Assembly (NCBI RefSeq): GCF_024213195.1
Contig: NZ_JANAVF010000001.1
Coordinates: 248,001-312,000, forward strand
Source: Streptomyces sp. TBY4
GTDB taxonomy: Bacteria > Actinomycetota > Actinomycetes > Streptomycetales > Streptomycetaceae
Direction: 5' to 3'
Length of the DNA: 64,000 nt
Shown here one piece after another: positions 43,871 to 52,590 of the stretch (its first letter is position 1; each line of letters begins with the position of its first letter). The notes below the pieces were generated by a model. It did no database searches. It had not been told where the DNA came from and saw only the letters and a program-made list of their open reading frames with translations. A program made the translations under genes and the position numbers.

Positions 43871-45462
43871 GGCGCGGTCTTGAACTCCGGCGCCTCGAGG
43901 CTCTTCACGCAGTCGGTCTTCGCCGCGTCCGGGTTGTCGAAGAACGAGACGGCGATGTCCTGCGCGCACTTGGAGGTGGCGAACACCACGTGCGGCTCGT
44001 AGGGGATCGTGACGACGGTGGCCTTGCTCAGCGTGCGGGCCACGTACGGTCCGTTGGCCGCCCCGGTCTGGGCGTCGATCGAGCCGGACAGGGCGAGCGT
44101 GGGGATGCCGCCGGACGTGACGTCCCTGACCGAGGGGTCGGCCGCGGGGACCTTCCAGACGTCGCAGTCGTCATGGAGGAAGGGCAGCTGCGGTGCCTGG
44201 GCCTGCACCGAACGCGGGAACGACGGGAACTCCTTCTGCCCGGCCTGGACCGCCGCGTCCTTGCTCTCGAAGGGCGTCCACTCGCTGCAGAAGACGCCGT
44301 ACCCGAGACCGTGCGAGGTCACGCCGATGCCTTTGGGGTTGGTCCTCCAGCCCGCCCACTGCTGGGCGACCGGCTGCGGGTTGCCGTTGGCCAGCTCGTG
44401 GAGGGCGTAGGGCACGCTCTCCACCGTGTGGGTGGCGCTGGCCAGCCAGGTCACGAGGGTTCCGCCGTCGATCACGACCTTGACCGGGTTCTCGTTGCCG
44501 GGGACGGTCACGGTGGTGGTCACCGGCTTGGCTTCGAGGTCGCTGACGAGCTTCTCGAAAGTGGCCGAGATGTTCGGATAGCGCTCGTTGCAGGCCGGCT
44601 GGTCGGCGCAGGCCTTGAACAGGCCGTCCGTGCCCTCCCGGAAGCTGGCCCAGGAGTCGGCGGAGCGCGCCTTGGACGGGGGCAGGATGCCGTCGAGGCC
44701 GACCGAGCGGACCCCCTCGGGGTGCAGGTGCATGGAGATCAGCGCCAGGTGGGTGCCGTAGGAGATGGCGTACAGGTTCCACTGCTCGACGCCCAGCGCC
44801 TTGCGCAGGTCGGCGTAGTCGGCGGAGCTCTCGGCGTCGTTGTAGGCGCTGAGGTCGGCCCCGCCGTCCGCCAGCTTGTCGCGGCAGTCCTTCGTGGCCT
44901 CGACGTGCAGGCGCCCGGTGGAGGCGGCGTCGAAGGGGAGCTCGACCCGTGCGTTGAACTCGTCGATGTTGGGGCAGAGGAGGGCCGGGTCGGCCGAGTA
45001 CGTACCGCGCTGGGACATGAAGATCACGTCACGGTCGCGGTTCAGGCCGCCGTCGATCGCCATCTTCGCCTCGCCCACGGCGTCGTCCCCGGGTCCGCCC
45101 GCGAGCCAGACGATGGGGTCGGGTTTCGGGGTGGCGGCCTCGGCGGCCACGATCGCGACTCCGAGCTCGATCGTCCTGCCGCTCGGGGCGGTGCGGTTCT
45201 CGGGCACGGTGAGCTTTCCGCAGCGGGCGCCCTCCAGCTCCTCGATCGGTTCCACCGTCCTGGGGCAGGGGCCCGGTTCGTAGCGGGCGTCGCCCACCGT
45301 CCGGGCCACCGTGCCGATCGGCCCTCCGGTGCCGTCGTCGGTGCGGGCCTGGGCGGGGGCGGTGAGGAGGCCGGTGACGAGGATGCCGGTCGCCATGCCG
45401 GCGGACGTGGCCAGGAGTCGTCGCGTGGTGCGCCGACGACGGGGCGCTTGGTGGACGGTCAT
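43867..45462 (-). CDS. Secreted S33 alpha/beta-hydrolase peptidase, copy 2
   Basis: 531 residues of the tripeptidyl aminopeptidase-type family (S33). A basic start and hydrophobic segment form a signal peptide ending near AQA. The oxyanion region is IVWLAGGPG and the nucleophile Ser is in YAISYGTHLAL. A C-terminal TAP-like domain contains VTIPYEPHVVFATSKCAQ with the catalytic His. It begins 12 nt after its paralogue on the same strand. It would cleave short peptides outside the cell. The specificity is unknown. Confidence 0.87.
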   Translation of the reverse strand: MTVHQAPRRRRTTRRLLATSAGMATGILVTGLLTAPAQARTDDGTGGPIGTVARTVGDARYEPGPCPRTVEPIEELEGARCGKLTVPENRTAPSGRTIELGVAIVAAEAATPKPDPIVWLAGGPGDDAVGEAKMAIDGGLNRDRDVIFMSQRGTYSADPALLCPNIDEFNARVELPFDAASTGRLHVEATKDCRDKLADGGADLSAYNDAESSADYADLRKALGVEQWNLYAISYGTHLALISMHLHPEGVRSVGLDGILPPSKARSADSWASFREGTDGLFKACADQPACNERYPNISATFEKLVSDLEAKPVTTTVTVPGNENPVKVVIDGGTLVTWLASATHTVESVPYALHELANGNPQPVAQQWAGWRTNPKGIGVTSHGLGYGVFCSEWTPFESKDAAVQAGQKEFPSFPRSVQAQAPQLPFLHDDCDVWKVPAADPSVRDVTSGGIPTLALSGSIDAQTGAANGPYVARTLSKATVVTIPYEPHVVFATSKCAQDIAVSFFDNPDAAKTDCVKSLEAPEFKTAP

Positions 45463-45474
45463 CTGCCCTCCCGG

Positions 45475-47028
45475 CTATTTCGGGATGATCGTGAACGGCT
45501 GCGGCTCGAGACCGTCCACGCAACGGGTGTCGGGCGCGGTCGGGCGGGCCAGGAACGAGGCCAGCACGCTTTGCGCGCACGGCGACTGCGGGACCACCCA
45601 GTGGCCGATTCCGGGAACCAGCACGGAGGTCGAGCGGGAGAGGTTGTCGGCCACGCCCTTCGCCCAGCTCGCCCCGGTCTTCACGTCGAACGTGCCGGAG
45701 ACCACGAGCGCCGGCACCGAGCTGTACGTGGGCACCCGTTGGACGGACGCACGGTCCGGAACGTCCCAGACGCCGCACACCGGGTACTGGAAGGGCAGCT
45801 GCGGAGGCTGGGCCAAGACCGTGTCGGGCCATCCGGGGTAGGCCTTCTGCCCCGCCTTCAGCACATCGGACTCGGTGTACCCAGGGGCCCATTCGGCGCA
45901 TGCGATCGAGTTCGTCAGGCCGTGCGCGAACTCGCCGGTCTTCTGCACCGAACCGCCCGCGCGGGCCTGCGCGAAGCGCTCCGGGTTCCCCCTGGCGAGT
46001 TCGTCGAGCGCCGCCGGAATGTCCTTGGGCCGGGGCGTGAAGGCGACGATCAGGTTCAGCAGGGCGCCGCCGTCGAGAACGGTCCTGACCGGCTCCCCAC
46101 CGCCCTTCGGTGTGACGTTCAACGTCAGCGGCTGCGCCTCCAGCTTCTTGACCTGTTCCGTCAGCAGGCCGGGCAGGTCCGGGTACCGGTCCTTGCAGGC
46201 GGGCTGGGCCGCACACGCCGCGAAGATGTTGCGGATTCCCTCGGCGGTGCTGCCCCAGGTCCACGGCAGGGTCACGTACTGGGAGGGCGCGATCGAGTCG
46301 ATCGCCACCGCGCGGATCCCTTCGGGGTGCAGCCGCAGGTACGTCAGGGCCAGGTTGCTGCCGTACGAGTACCCGTAGACGTTCCACTGCGCGATGCCCA
46401 GGGCACTGCGCAGATCGGCGAAATCGGCGGCGTTCTCGGTGCTGTTGTAGGCGCCCAGGTCGACGCCTTCGGCCACCAGACGGGCCCGGCAGTCCGTCAC
46501 CGCCTTCAGCATGATCTGCTCCGCCTGCTGCGCGTCGTAGCCCAGGCCCACGGCCTGCTCGTTGAACCGGTCGACTTCGGGGCAGGCGAGGTTCGGCTGG
46601 TCGTAGAGGTTGCCGCGCTGCGCCATGACGATCAGATCGCGGTCCTTGTTCAGGCCGGAGTCGACGAGGAAGGGAATGTCGTCGATCGTGTCGGCGCCGG
46701 GGCCGCCCGCCATGAACACGACGGGGTCCGCGGCGGGTTCGTCCGAGGCGGCCGGGATCGTCGCGACGGCCAGCTTGATGGTGCGGCTGTCGGGGCGGGA
46801 GCGGTTCTCGGGGACTTCGAGGAACCCGCACTTCGCGTCGCTCAGCGCTTCGATCGGCTCGGGCGGCTTCGGGCAGGGACCGGGCACGAACCGGGAGGAG
46901 CCCGCCGGGCTGGGCTGCGCCATGGTCAGCGCTTCCGCCGATGCGGCGCCACCGGGAGCGGAGCCGAGTGCTGCCAGGCAGACCAGAGCCGCCCCGGCAC
47001 TCACAACGGGGATTCTGTGCTTCGGCAT
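45475..47028 (-). CDS. Secreted S33 alpha/beta-hydrolase peptidase, copy 1
   Basis: 517 residues from ATG at 47028 (MPKHRIPVVSAGAAL), with AGGA 10 nt upstream. A signal peptide ends near residue 32. Motifs are VVFMAGGPG for the oxyanion hole, GYSYGSNLAL for the nucleophile Ser, and VPGIGHWVVPQSPCAQ for the catalytic His. It shares these motifs and much of its sequence with the next gene; the two are a tandem duplication in one operon. The pair would feed extracellular peptides or mature secreted proteins. Confidence 0.88.
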   Translation of the reverse strand: MPKHRIPVVSAGAALVCLAALGSAPGGAASAEALTMAQPSPAGSSRFVPGPCPKPPEPIEALSDAKCGFLEVPENRSRPDSRTIKLAVATIPAASDEPAADPVVFMAGGPGADTIDDIPFLVDSGLNKDRDLIVMAQRGNLYDQPNLACPEVDRFNEQAVGLGYDAQQAEQIMLKAVTDCRARLVAEGVDLGAYNSTENAADFADLRSALGIAQWNVYGYSYGSNLALTYLRLHPEGIRAVAIDSIAPSQYVTLPWTWGSTAEGIRNIFAACAAQPACKDRYPDLPGLLTEQVKKLEAQPLTLNVTPKGGGEPVRTVLDGGALLNLIVAFTPRPKDIPAALDELARGNPERFAQARAGGSVQKTGEFAHGLTNSIACAEWAPGYTESDVLKAGQKAYPGWPDTVLAQPPQLPFQYPVCGVWDVPDRASVQRVPTYSSVPALVVSGTFDVKTGASWAKGVADNLSRSTSVLVPGIGHWVVPQSPCAQSVLASFLARPTAPDTRCVDGLEPQPFTIIPK

Positions 47029-47313
47029 GTGACTCGTTCCTCTGCCGACAGGCGGCTGCCCTGCCGGGCCGGGCCGCGGCGGTTGGGTGGAACGCACCAG
47101 TTCCACGCTACTCCCCCGCGCCCGCGCCCGCCCGCGGAGCTGTCACACCCCGTGACCAGGGCCGTACACGGAGCCGCTCCCGTCCCCCGTGCACCCCGTC
47201 GGACCACCGGGTAGCGTTGAAGTGGAATACGTCCGCCCGCATCGCCTCATAGCCGCACCGCCGCCGCACCGCCGAGCCAACCTCGTTCCGCTCAAGGAAA
47301 GAAGGTGGTCTCC

Positions 47314-48429
47314 GTGAACCGGATGGCATGGTTGCGCACAGCCGGAGGCGCCGTTGCCGTGGCCGTACTGACCGGAGTCGCAGGGCCGCAGGCCTACGCG
47401 ACCGGGGCCGTGACCGCAACCGGCGACGACAGGGAGAAGCGCAGCGCGGCCGTTCTCCAAGCACTGGTGCCCTCCCAGGACGGCCCGGGCTGTGCGGCAG
47501 CCGTCGGTGAACGCGGAAACGTCGTCTGGGAGGCGGGTCGGGGCAAGGCCGATCTGGCGACCGGGCGCGCCATCACCCCCGAGACCGTCTTCGACATGGC
47601 GTCCAACTCCAAGCAATTCACGGCGGACGCCGCACTGTTGCTCGCGGGCCGGAACCAACTCGCCCTGACGGACCCCCTGTCCGACTACCTCGACGACCCG
47701 CCCGCCTGGGCTCGGGACGTCACCCTGAGCGACCTGATGCGTCACACCAGCGGCATCACCGACTACCAGGACCTGCTGGAGGCCAAGGGCATCGAGGTGA
47801 CGGATCCGGCCGGCCAGCAGGAGGCGATCGCGGCCATCGTCGCCTCGCAGCCGGAGCAGCCGCCGGGCAAGGCCTTCTCCTACTCCAACTCCAACTACGT
47901 CCTCCTGGCCCATGCCATCGAGAAGGTCACCGGCAAACCCTTCCCCGCCTTCCTCCAGGAGGAGTTCTTCACCCCGCTGAAGCTGCGCATGAAGCTGTCT
48001 CCGGCGGTTGACGTTCCCGGAAAGGCGAAGTCGTACGACGAGAAGGACGGCGCCTTCACCCCCAACTCCTCTCCCTGGAAGCAGTACGGGGACGGCTCGG
48101 TCCAATCCACCCCCGGGGAGTTCGTCCGCTGGGCCGACAACTACCGCACGGGCCGCGTCGGCGGAACGGAACTGCTCACCGGGGTCACGGAGGGCGCGGT
48201 GAGCGTGGGCGACGTCCTGCGCGCACGCGGAGTCCCGGAAGGGCACTACGGCGCCGGAATCCTCGTCCTCCCCGACAAGAGCCTGGTCCACCGCGGCGAC
48301 TGGGAGGGCTTCCACAGCACGTTCAAGGTGAGTCCCGACCGCGACACCGCCGTCACCGTCGTGTGCAACGGGGACTCCCCCGACCACTTCCGCGCCGCGA
48401 ACCAGCTGCTGGACATCTGGACCGCCTGA
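47314..48429 (+). CDS. Secreted serine hydrolase, beta-lactamase fold
   Basis: 371 residues. GTG at 47314 follows GAAGG with 8-nt spacing; GTG at 47305 and ATG at 47323 are alternatives. The signal peptide ends near QAYA. The SxxK motif is SNSK (ASNSKQFTADA), YSN is in FSYSNSNYV, and a possible third motif HRGDWEG is near the C-terminus. Family members are D-alanyl-D-alanine carboxypeptidase- or esterase-like. It is divergent from the S33 pair and is followed by a Zur-like box. Confidence 0.85.
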   Translation: MNRMAWLRTAGGAVAVAVLTGVAGPQAYATGAVTATGDDREKRSAAVLQALVPSQDGPGCAAAVGERGNVVWEAGRGKADLATGRAITPETVFDMASNSKQFTADAALLLAGRNQLALTDPLSDYLDDPPAWARDVTLSDLMRHTSGITDYQDLLEAKGIEVTDPAGQQEAIAAIVASQPEQPPGKAFSYSNSNYVLLAHAIEKVTGKPFPAFLQEEFFTPLKLRMKLSPAVDVPGKAKSYDEKDGAFTPNSSPWKQYGDGSVQSTPGEFVRWADNYRTGRVGGTELLTGVTEGAVSVGDVLRARGVPEGHYGAGILVLPDKSLVHRGDWEGFHSTFKVSPDRDTAVTVVCNGDSPDHFRAANQLLDIWTA

Positions 48430-48472
48430 AGATCCCGGGTGCGCGGGACCCCGCCAGACCATGGGGCTAGTA

Positions 48473-48492
48473 TATGGATATGGTTTCCATTA
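48473..48492 (+). promoter_or_regulatory. Zur box before rpmB
   Basis: TATGGATATGGTTTCCATTA lies about 40 bp before the L28 start and matches the actinobacterial Zur consensus core TGAAAATGATTTTCA at most positions, with ATGGA/TCCAT as the outer arms. It precedes zinc-free ribosomal protein genes, the classic Zur targets. Confidence 0.75.
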
Positions 48493-48530
48493 CCAATAAG
48501 CAGTGACAGAGAAAGGCAGGCCCCACACCC

Positions 48531-48767
48531 ATGTCCGCCCACTGCCAACTGACCGGCGCCAAGCCCGGATTCGGCAACTCCATCTCCCACTCCCACCGGC
48601 GCACGTCACGCCGCTTCGACCCGAACATCCAGAGCAAGCGCTACTGGCTGCCCAGCGAGGGCCGCAACGTCCGGCTGACCCTGAGCGCCAAGGCGATCAA
48701 GACCGTGGACTCGATCGGCATCGAAGCGGCCGTGGCCCGGATCCGGGCGCGCGGGGGAAAGGTCTGA
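48531..48767 (+). CDS. rpmB: Ribosomal protein L28, zinc-free paralogue
   Basis: 78 residues. It begins [16 protein letters not shown], where the zinc-binding form has CxxCG; only Cys5 remains, so it cannot bind zinc through the usual four cysteines. [17 protein letters not shown] is the conserved L28 core. Under zinc starvation such copies replace zinc-containing ribosomal proteins. It is preceded by a Zur box and overlaps rpsN by 1 nt (TGATG). Confidence 0.95.
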   Translation: MSAHCQLTGAKPGFGNSISHSHRRTSRRFDPNIQSKRYWLPSEGRNVRLTLSAKAIKTVDSIGIEAAVARIRARGGKV

Positions 48768-49171
48768 TGGCGAAGAAGAGCAAGATCGCACGGAACGAGA
48801 AGCGGAAGGCGACCGTCGCGCGGTACGCCGCCCGGCGGGCCGAGCTGAAGGCGATCATCAGCAGCCCCGCATCCACGGACACCGACCGGCAGACCGCCAC
48901 CTCCGAGCTGCGGCGACAGCCCCGCGACGCCAGCGCCACGCGCGTACGCAACCGCGACAGCGTGGACGGCCGCCCCCGCGGCTACCTGCGCACGTTCGGA
49001 CTCTCCCGGATCCGCACCCGACAGCAGGCGCACGCCGGATTCCTCCCAGGAGTGACCAAATCCTCCTGGCGAGCCGGACCGGATGACATCGCAGCCGCGG
49101 CCGCACCCCGCCGCACACGCCGGCGGGGTGCCCCGGCCGCCTTATTGAAAACGGTGGTCGTTTTCATATAA
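48767..49171 (+). CDS. rpsN: Ribosomal protein S14, zinc-free, C-terminally extended
   Basis: 134 residues, against 101 for the usual zinc-free S14. Residues 1-101, from [12 protein letters not shown] to GVTKSSW, are a complete S14 with no Cys. The next codon is CGA at 49070, where related genes end with TGA, and the frame continues 33 residues (Arg/Ala/Pro-rich, ending TVVVFI) to TAA at 49169. The extension runs through the second Zur box. A single T-to-C change at the original stop would explain it. The S14 C-terminus lies in the ribosome, so the tail could matter. Confidence 0.9.
   Translation: MAKKSKIARNEKRKATVARYAARRAELKAIISSPASTDTDRQTATSELRRQPRDASATRVRNRDSVDGRPRGYLRTFGLSRIRTRQQAHAGFLPGVTKSSWRAGPDDIAAAAAPRRTRRRGAPAALLKTVVVFI
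49146..49166 (+). promoter_or_regulatory. Zur-like box before rpmF
   Basis: TGAAAACG and CGTTTTCA form a perfect inverted repeat separated by 5 bp, 46 bp before the L32 start. The half-sites match the actinobacterial Zur arms, but the centre is wider than the usual 15-bp core. It lies inside the extended end of the S14 frame. Confidence 0.65.
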
Positions 49172-49211
49172 GCTCGCGGCGAGCACCTTCGACACCTCAC
49201 AGGAGATCCCG

Positions 49212-49379
49212 ATGGCCGTCCCCAAGCGGAAGCTGTCCCGCAGCAACACCCGCCACCGCCGCGCCCAGTGGAAGGCCACGACGCCGCAGCTCGTCCCCCT
49301 CACGGTCGACGGCTCCGTCCACCTGGTCCCGCAGCACCTGGTGAAGGCGTACGAACGCGGCCTCCTGCGCCCCGCCTGA
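49212..49379 (+). CDS. rpmF: Ribosomal protein L32, zinc-free paralogue
   Basis: 55 residues beginning [20 protein letters not shown], the standard L32 start. There is no Cys, whereas zinc-binding L32 has four. AGGAG lies 7 nt before the ATG. It is the first gene after the second Zur-like box, so it may be expressed from its own promoter. Confidence 0.95.
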   Translation: MAVPKRKLSRSNTRHRRAQWKATTPQLVPLTVDGSVHLVPQHLVKAYERGLLRPA

Positions 49380-49438
49380 GGCTCCGCACGGCGCAGCCAC
49401 CCAGCTGAACATCAATTCCATCGACCCACCCCGAGGCC

Positions 49439-49603
49439 ATGGCACGCAACGAAGTACGCCCGATCATCAAGCTCCGCTCGACCGCCGGCACCGGCTACAC
49501 CTACGTCACCCGCAAGAACCGGCGCAACGACCCGGACCGGCTGGTGCTGCGCAAGTTCGACCCCGTCGTACGCCGGCACGTCGACTTCCGCGAAGAGCGC
49601 TGA
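49439..49603 (+). CDS. rpmG: Ribosomal protein L33, zinc-free paralogue
   Basis: 54 residues ([20 protein letters not shown] to [10 protein letters not shown]), a complete L33 with no Cys. The zinc form carries two CxxC pairs. CCGAGG is just upstream of the start. It sits between L32 and L31 in the zinc-starvation cassette. It is too short for many gene callers but is unambiguous. Confidence 0.95.
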   Translation: MARNEVRPIIKLRSTAGTGYTYVTRKNRRNDPDRLVLRKFDPVVRRHVDFREER

Positions 49604-49639
49604 CCCTCCCCCTCCCTCTCCCCCAGAAGGACCCCGCCC

Positions 49640-49888
49640 ATGAAGCCCGGAATCCACCCCGCCTACGGACCCGTCGTCTTCCGCGACAAGGCCGCCGACT
49701 TCGCCTTCCTCACCCGTTCCACCGCCACCAGTGACAAGACGGTCGACTGGGAGGACGGCAACACCTACCCCGTCATCGACGTCGAGATCTCCTCTCAGAG
49801 CCACCCCTTCTACACCGGCACCGCCCGCGTCCTGGACACCGCCGGCCGCGTCGAACGCTTCCAGCGCCGCTACGGGAGCACGGCGTGA
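49640..49888 (+). CDS. rpmE2: Ribosomal protein L31 type B
   Basis: 82 residues of the longer, Cys-free type B L31: [20 protein letters not shown] and [20 protein letters not shown]. It replaces the zinc-binding L31 under zinc limitation. AGAAGG lies upstream. Its stop overlaps the start of the CobW-like gene (GTGA). Confidence 0.95.
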   Translation: MKPGIHPAYGPVVFRDKAADFAFLTRSTATSDKTVDWEDGNTYPVIDVEISSQSHPFYTGTARVLDTAGRVERFQRRYGSTA

Positions 49889-51027
49889 CCCTGCCCGTCG
49901 TGATCGTCGGCGGCATGCACGCCGACGCGCGCAAGGAGACCGTCGAGCACCTGCTGCGCGCCGTGCCGGGAAGCATCGCCCTGCACCACGATCTGTCCTC
50001 GGCCGCCGCCGGCACCGTTCTCCGTACGCTCCGCGATTCGGGTGGGGCGATATCCGCCGACGAGACCCCGCTGGTCAACGACTGCGCCTGCTGCGCCCTG
50101 CGCGAGGACCTCGTGCCCGAGCTGGAGCGGCTGGCCTCCGGCGGCCTGACCTGCCTGGCCGTGGTGGAGCTCTGGGACTCGGTGGAGCCCCGGGCGATGG
50201 CCGAGGTCGTCGCCGCCCACGCCGGTGACGTACTGGAACTCACCAACGTGATCACCGCCGTCGACCCCGCGCTCGTCCTGCCCTGCCTCGCCAACGGCGA
50301 CGATCTCGCCGAGGCCGGACTCGCCGCCGCGGCCACCGACCAGCGGACCGTCGGGGACACCTGGGCCCGCCAGCTCGAGTACGCACCCGTCCTCGCGATC
50401 GCCGACAGCGAGGAGGCCGACGACGAGGACCGCGCCCTGCTCGCCCAGCTGCACCCGACGGCCCGCCTGGTACCCACCGGCTCCAGCGAACTCACCCGCT
50501 CGGCGTTCGCCGGATTCGACGTGGAGACGGCCGCGGCCGCCCAGCACCCCGCCTGCGCGCTGCTCCCCCAGGACGCCGACGAGGCCGGAGTCGCCACGCT
50601 GGTGTGGCAGCGCCGCCGGCCGTTCCACCCCGAGCGGCTCTACCAGGCACTGGAGGACCTGGCCTGCGCCGCGGCCCGCAGTCGCGGCCGGTTCTGGCTC
50701 GCCGACCGTCCCGACACCCTTCTCGCCTGGGACGCGGCCGGCGGCGCGCTGTGCGTGGAGAGCGCCGGCCCCTGGCTGGCCTCGCTCCCGGACGCCGCAT
50801 GGGACCTGGTCCCCGCCATGCGTCAGGCCGCCGCCGCCCTCGACTGGGACTCCGAGCACGGCGACTGCTGCCAGCACCTGGTCTTCACTTCGCCCGGCCT
50901 CGACCGCGACGGGATCGAACAGCTCCTGGACTCCTGCCTCCTGACCGAGGCCGAGTACCGGGCCGGACGGGAGGCATGGAAACAACTCCCCGCCGCCTTC
51001 GCCCCTTTGCTCGACCCGATCTCCTGA
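49885..51027 (+). CDS. CobW-like GTPase family protein, altered P-loop
   Basis: 380 residues, COG0523/CobW-related. The metal-binding motif [10 protein letters not shown] (Cys67, Cys69, Cys70) stands in place of the usual GCxCC. Where normal family members have GxxGxGKT, this protein has [12 protein letters not shown], which lacks a proper Walker A. A C-terminal CobW_C domain is recognisable ([17 protein letters not shown]). The family includes zinc metallochaperones made during zinc starvation, fitting the Zur setting. Whether it binds GTP is doubtful. The GTG start overlaps rpmE2. Confidence 0.85.
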   Translation: MTLPVVIVGGMHADARKETVEHLLRAVPGSIALHHDLSSAAAGTVLRTLRDSGGAISADETPLVNDCACCALREDLVPELERLASGGLTCLAVVELWDSVEPRAMAEVVAAHAGDVLELTNVITAVDPALVLPCLANGDDLAEAGLAAAATDQRTVGDTWARQLEYAPVLAIADSEEADDEDRALLAQLHPTARLVPTGSSELTRSAFAGFDVETAAAAQHPACALLPQDADEAGVATLVWQRRRPFHPERLYQALEDLACAAARSRGRFWLADRPDTLLAWDAAGGALCVESAGPWLASLPDAAWDLVPAMRQAAAALDWDSEHGDCCQHLVFTSPGLDRDGIEQLLDSCLLTEAEYRAGREAWKQLPAAFAPLLDPIS

Positions 51028-51074
51028 CCTCTCCCCCTGCCCCCCCTCAGCCCCCACCACCCCGAGGAACGCCC

Positions 51075-51311
51075 ATGGCCCGCCGCCCCACCCCCAGCAA
51101 GCCGCTCAAGTCCCGCCCCAATCCGCTGGACACGGCGGGAATCACGTACATCGACTACAAGGACACCGACCTGCTCCGCAAGTTCATCTCCGACCGGGGC
51201 AAGATCCGCAGCCGCCGCGTCACCCGTGTCACGGCACAACAGCAGCGCCGCCTCGCCCAGGCCATCAAGAACGCCCGCGAAATGGCCCTGCTCCCCTACG
51301 CCGGCCGGTAG
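51075..51311 (+). CDS. rpsR: Ribosomal protein S18, zinc-free paralogue
   Basis: 78 residues with no Cys, containing [18 protein letters not shown], the S18 signature. The zinc-binding paralogue has a CxxC near the N-terminus that is absent here. It is the last gene of the cassette, 47 nt after the CobW-like gene. Its last 16 nt overlap the end of the convergent LuxR gene. Confidence 0.93.
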   Translation: MARRPTPSKPLKSRPNPLDTAGITYIDYKDTDLLRKFISDRGKIRSRRVTRVTAQQQRRLAQAIKNAREMALLPYAGR

Positions 51312-52402
51312 TACTCGGCGAGCAGTCGCGCGACGAGTTCGCCCCGGCTGGAGACCTCCGTCTTGCCGAAGACCGCCTTGAGGTGGTCGCGCACGGTGTG
51401 CGGGGAGATGAACAGCGCCGAGGCGATCCCGGTCGTGGGAAGCCCGCGCGAGACGAGCTGGGTTATCTCCAGCTCGCGCGGCGTCAGACCGTACGCCTCG
51501 GCGATGAGGACCGCCCGGTCGGCGGCGGCCGCCGGCTCGATGACCAGCGCCACGGGACCGGGTCGCCCGGCGGGGCCGCTGAGGCAGGAGGCGTGGCAGG
51601 TCAGCCAGCGGCCGTCGACGGTTCGGATACGGACTCGCGCGCTGCCCTCCCGGTCGCGGCCCCGGGCTATCGCCCGCGCCTGTAGCGCGGTGGCGACCAC
51701 CCAGATCGGCAGCCTCAGCCCCAACTGCGAGGGAATGGAGGGCCCTTCGGGGAGCCACGAGAGGTACTGCCGCGCCTCCTCGTTGATCGATGCCGGCTCG
51801 CCGGAGGGGTCGAAGAGCACCAGTCCGGGTGCGGGTGCGCAGGTGCTGCCGCCGGACACGGAGGGGCGGGCGAACCGGCGTACCCGCGAGGCGAGCGGGC
51901 CGGACAGAGCGGCCAGCAGCTCGGTTTCGGCCGGGCCGAACGGGGCGCCACCGCGCATGCGGAACAGGCTCACCACGGCCCACGGCCGGTCGCCGACCCG
52001 CAGCACGGCCCGCAGCTCGTCGTCCACGCCCTGGCTCCCGAGCAGCCGCCGGAAGCGTGCGCTGCGCGCGGGCAGGCCGCCGGTGGCCGCGCGCAGACCG
52101 GCCGCCGGGACGGCGGCCCGGGCCAGGTCCCGGAACGGAAGGACGTTCTCCTCCAGGAGTTCGCTTTCCCAGTACGCGGCGCAGCCTTCGCCGGATCCGA
52201 GGTTCTCCACCAGCATCGGCGCGGTGACGAGACCGGTTTCCGGGTCGGTGGCCGCCCATACGGCCGAGTCGAAGGGCATGATCCGTCGCAGGCCGGCGGA
52301 GGTCCGGCTGAACAGCTCGCGCGTGTCGGTGGCCCGCTCCGCACCCGACAGCACCTTGGCGTGGCCCGATAGCACTTCGGCGGGGCGACGCGCGTCAGAC
52401 AT
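51296..52402 (-). CDS. LuxR-family regulator with GAF-like sensor
   Basis: 368 residues. The N-terminal 260 residues look like GAF/PAS-type sensor folds ([40 protein letters not shown]). The C-terminal LuxR helix-turn-helix is [18 protein letters not shown] and [16 protein letters not shown]. There is no receiver domain, so it is not an ordinary response regulator. It is divergent from the FAD/NAD(P) gene and a palindrome lies between them. It may control the adjacent transport/biosynthesis operon. Confidence 0.85.
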   Translation of the reverse strand: MSDARRPAEVLSGHAKVLSGAERATDTRELFSRTSAGLRRIMPFDSAVWAATDPETGLVTAPMLVENLGSGEGCAAYWESELLEENVLPFRDLARAAVPAAGLRAATGGLPARSARFRRLLGSQGVDDELRAVLRVGDRPWAVVSLFRMRGGAPFGPAETELLAALSGPLASRVRRFARPSVSGGSTCAPAPGLVLFDPSGEPASINEEARQYLSWLPEGPSIPSQLGLRLPIWVVATALQARAIARGRDREGSARVRIRTVDGRWLTCHASCLSGPAGRPGPVALVIEPAAAADRAVLIAEAYGLTPRELEITQLVSRGLPTTGIASALFISPHTVRDHLKAVFGKTEVSSRGELVARLLAEYYRPA

Positions 52403-52460
52403 GGAGATCCTCCCGTGGTCCGGATGCGGGCCAGCCTGCCCGCCCTGCCGTCCTGCGCCA

Positions 52461-52479
52461 ACCCCCTGTTTGAGGGGGT
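52461..52479. promoter_or_regulatory. Inverted repeat between LuxR and FAD genes
   Basis: ACCCCCT-GTTTG-AGGGGGT is a perfect 7-bp inverted repeat. It sits 59 bp from the LuxR start and 112 bp from the FAD gene start. Its size and symmetry suit a LuxR-type operator; it could also be a leader hairpin. Confidence 0.4.
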
Positions 52480-52590
52480 CGGTCCCGGCAGGGCACCGCT
52501 CGTGGGGGATGGGCCTCGGCAGGGACGGCCGCGAGGCTCCAAGAGGCCGCGGCTCCTTTCGGCGGCGGCCCGGACCTCGGAGGGAACATC

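Noticed and set aside
52403..52590. Zur box before the FAD gene, to link it to the zinc cassette
   Set aside because: No sequence close to TGAAAATGATTTTCA is present in this gap; zinc control of the right-hand operon is therefore not claimed.
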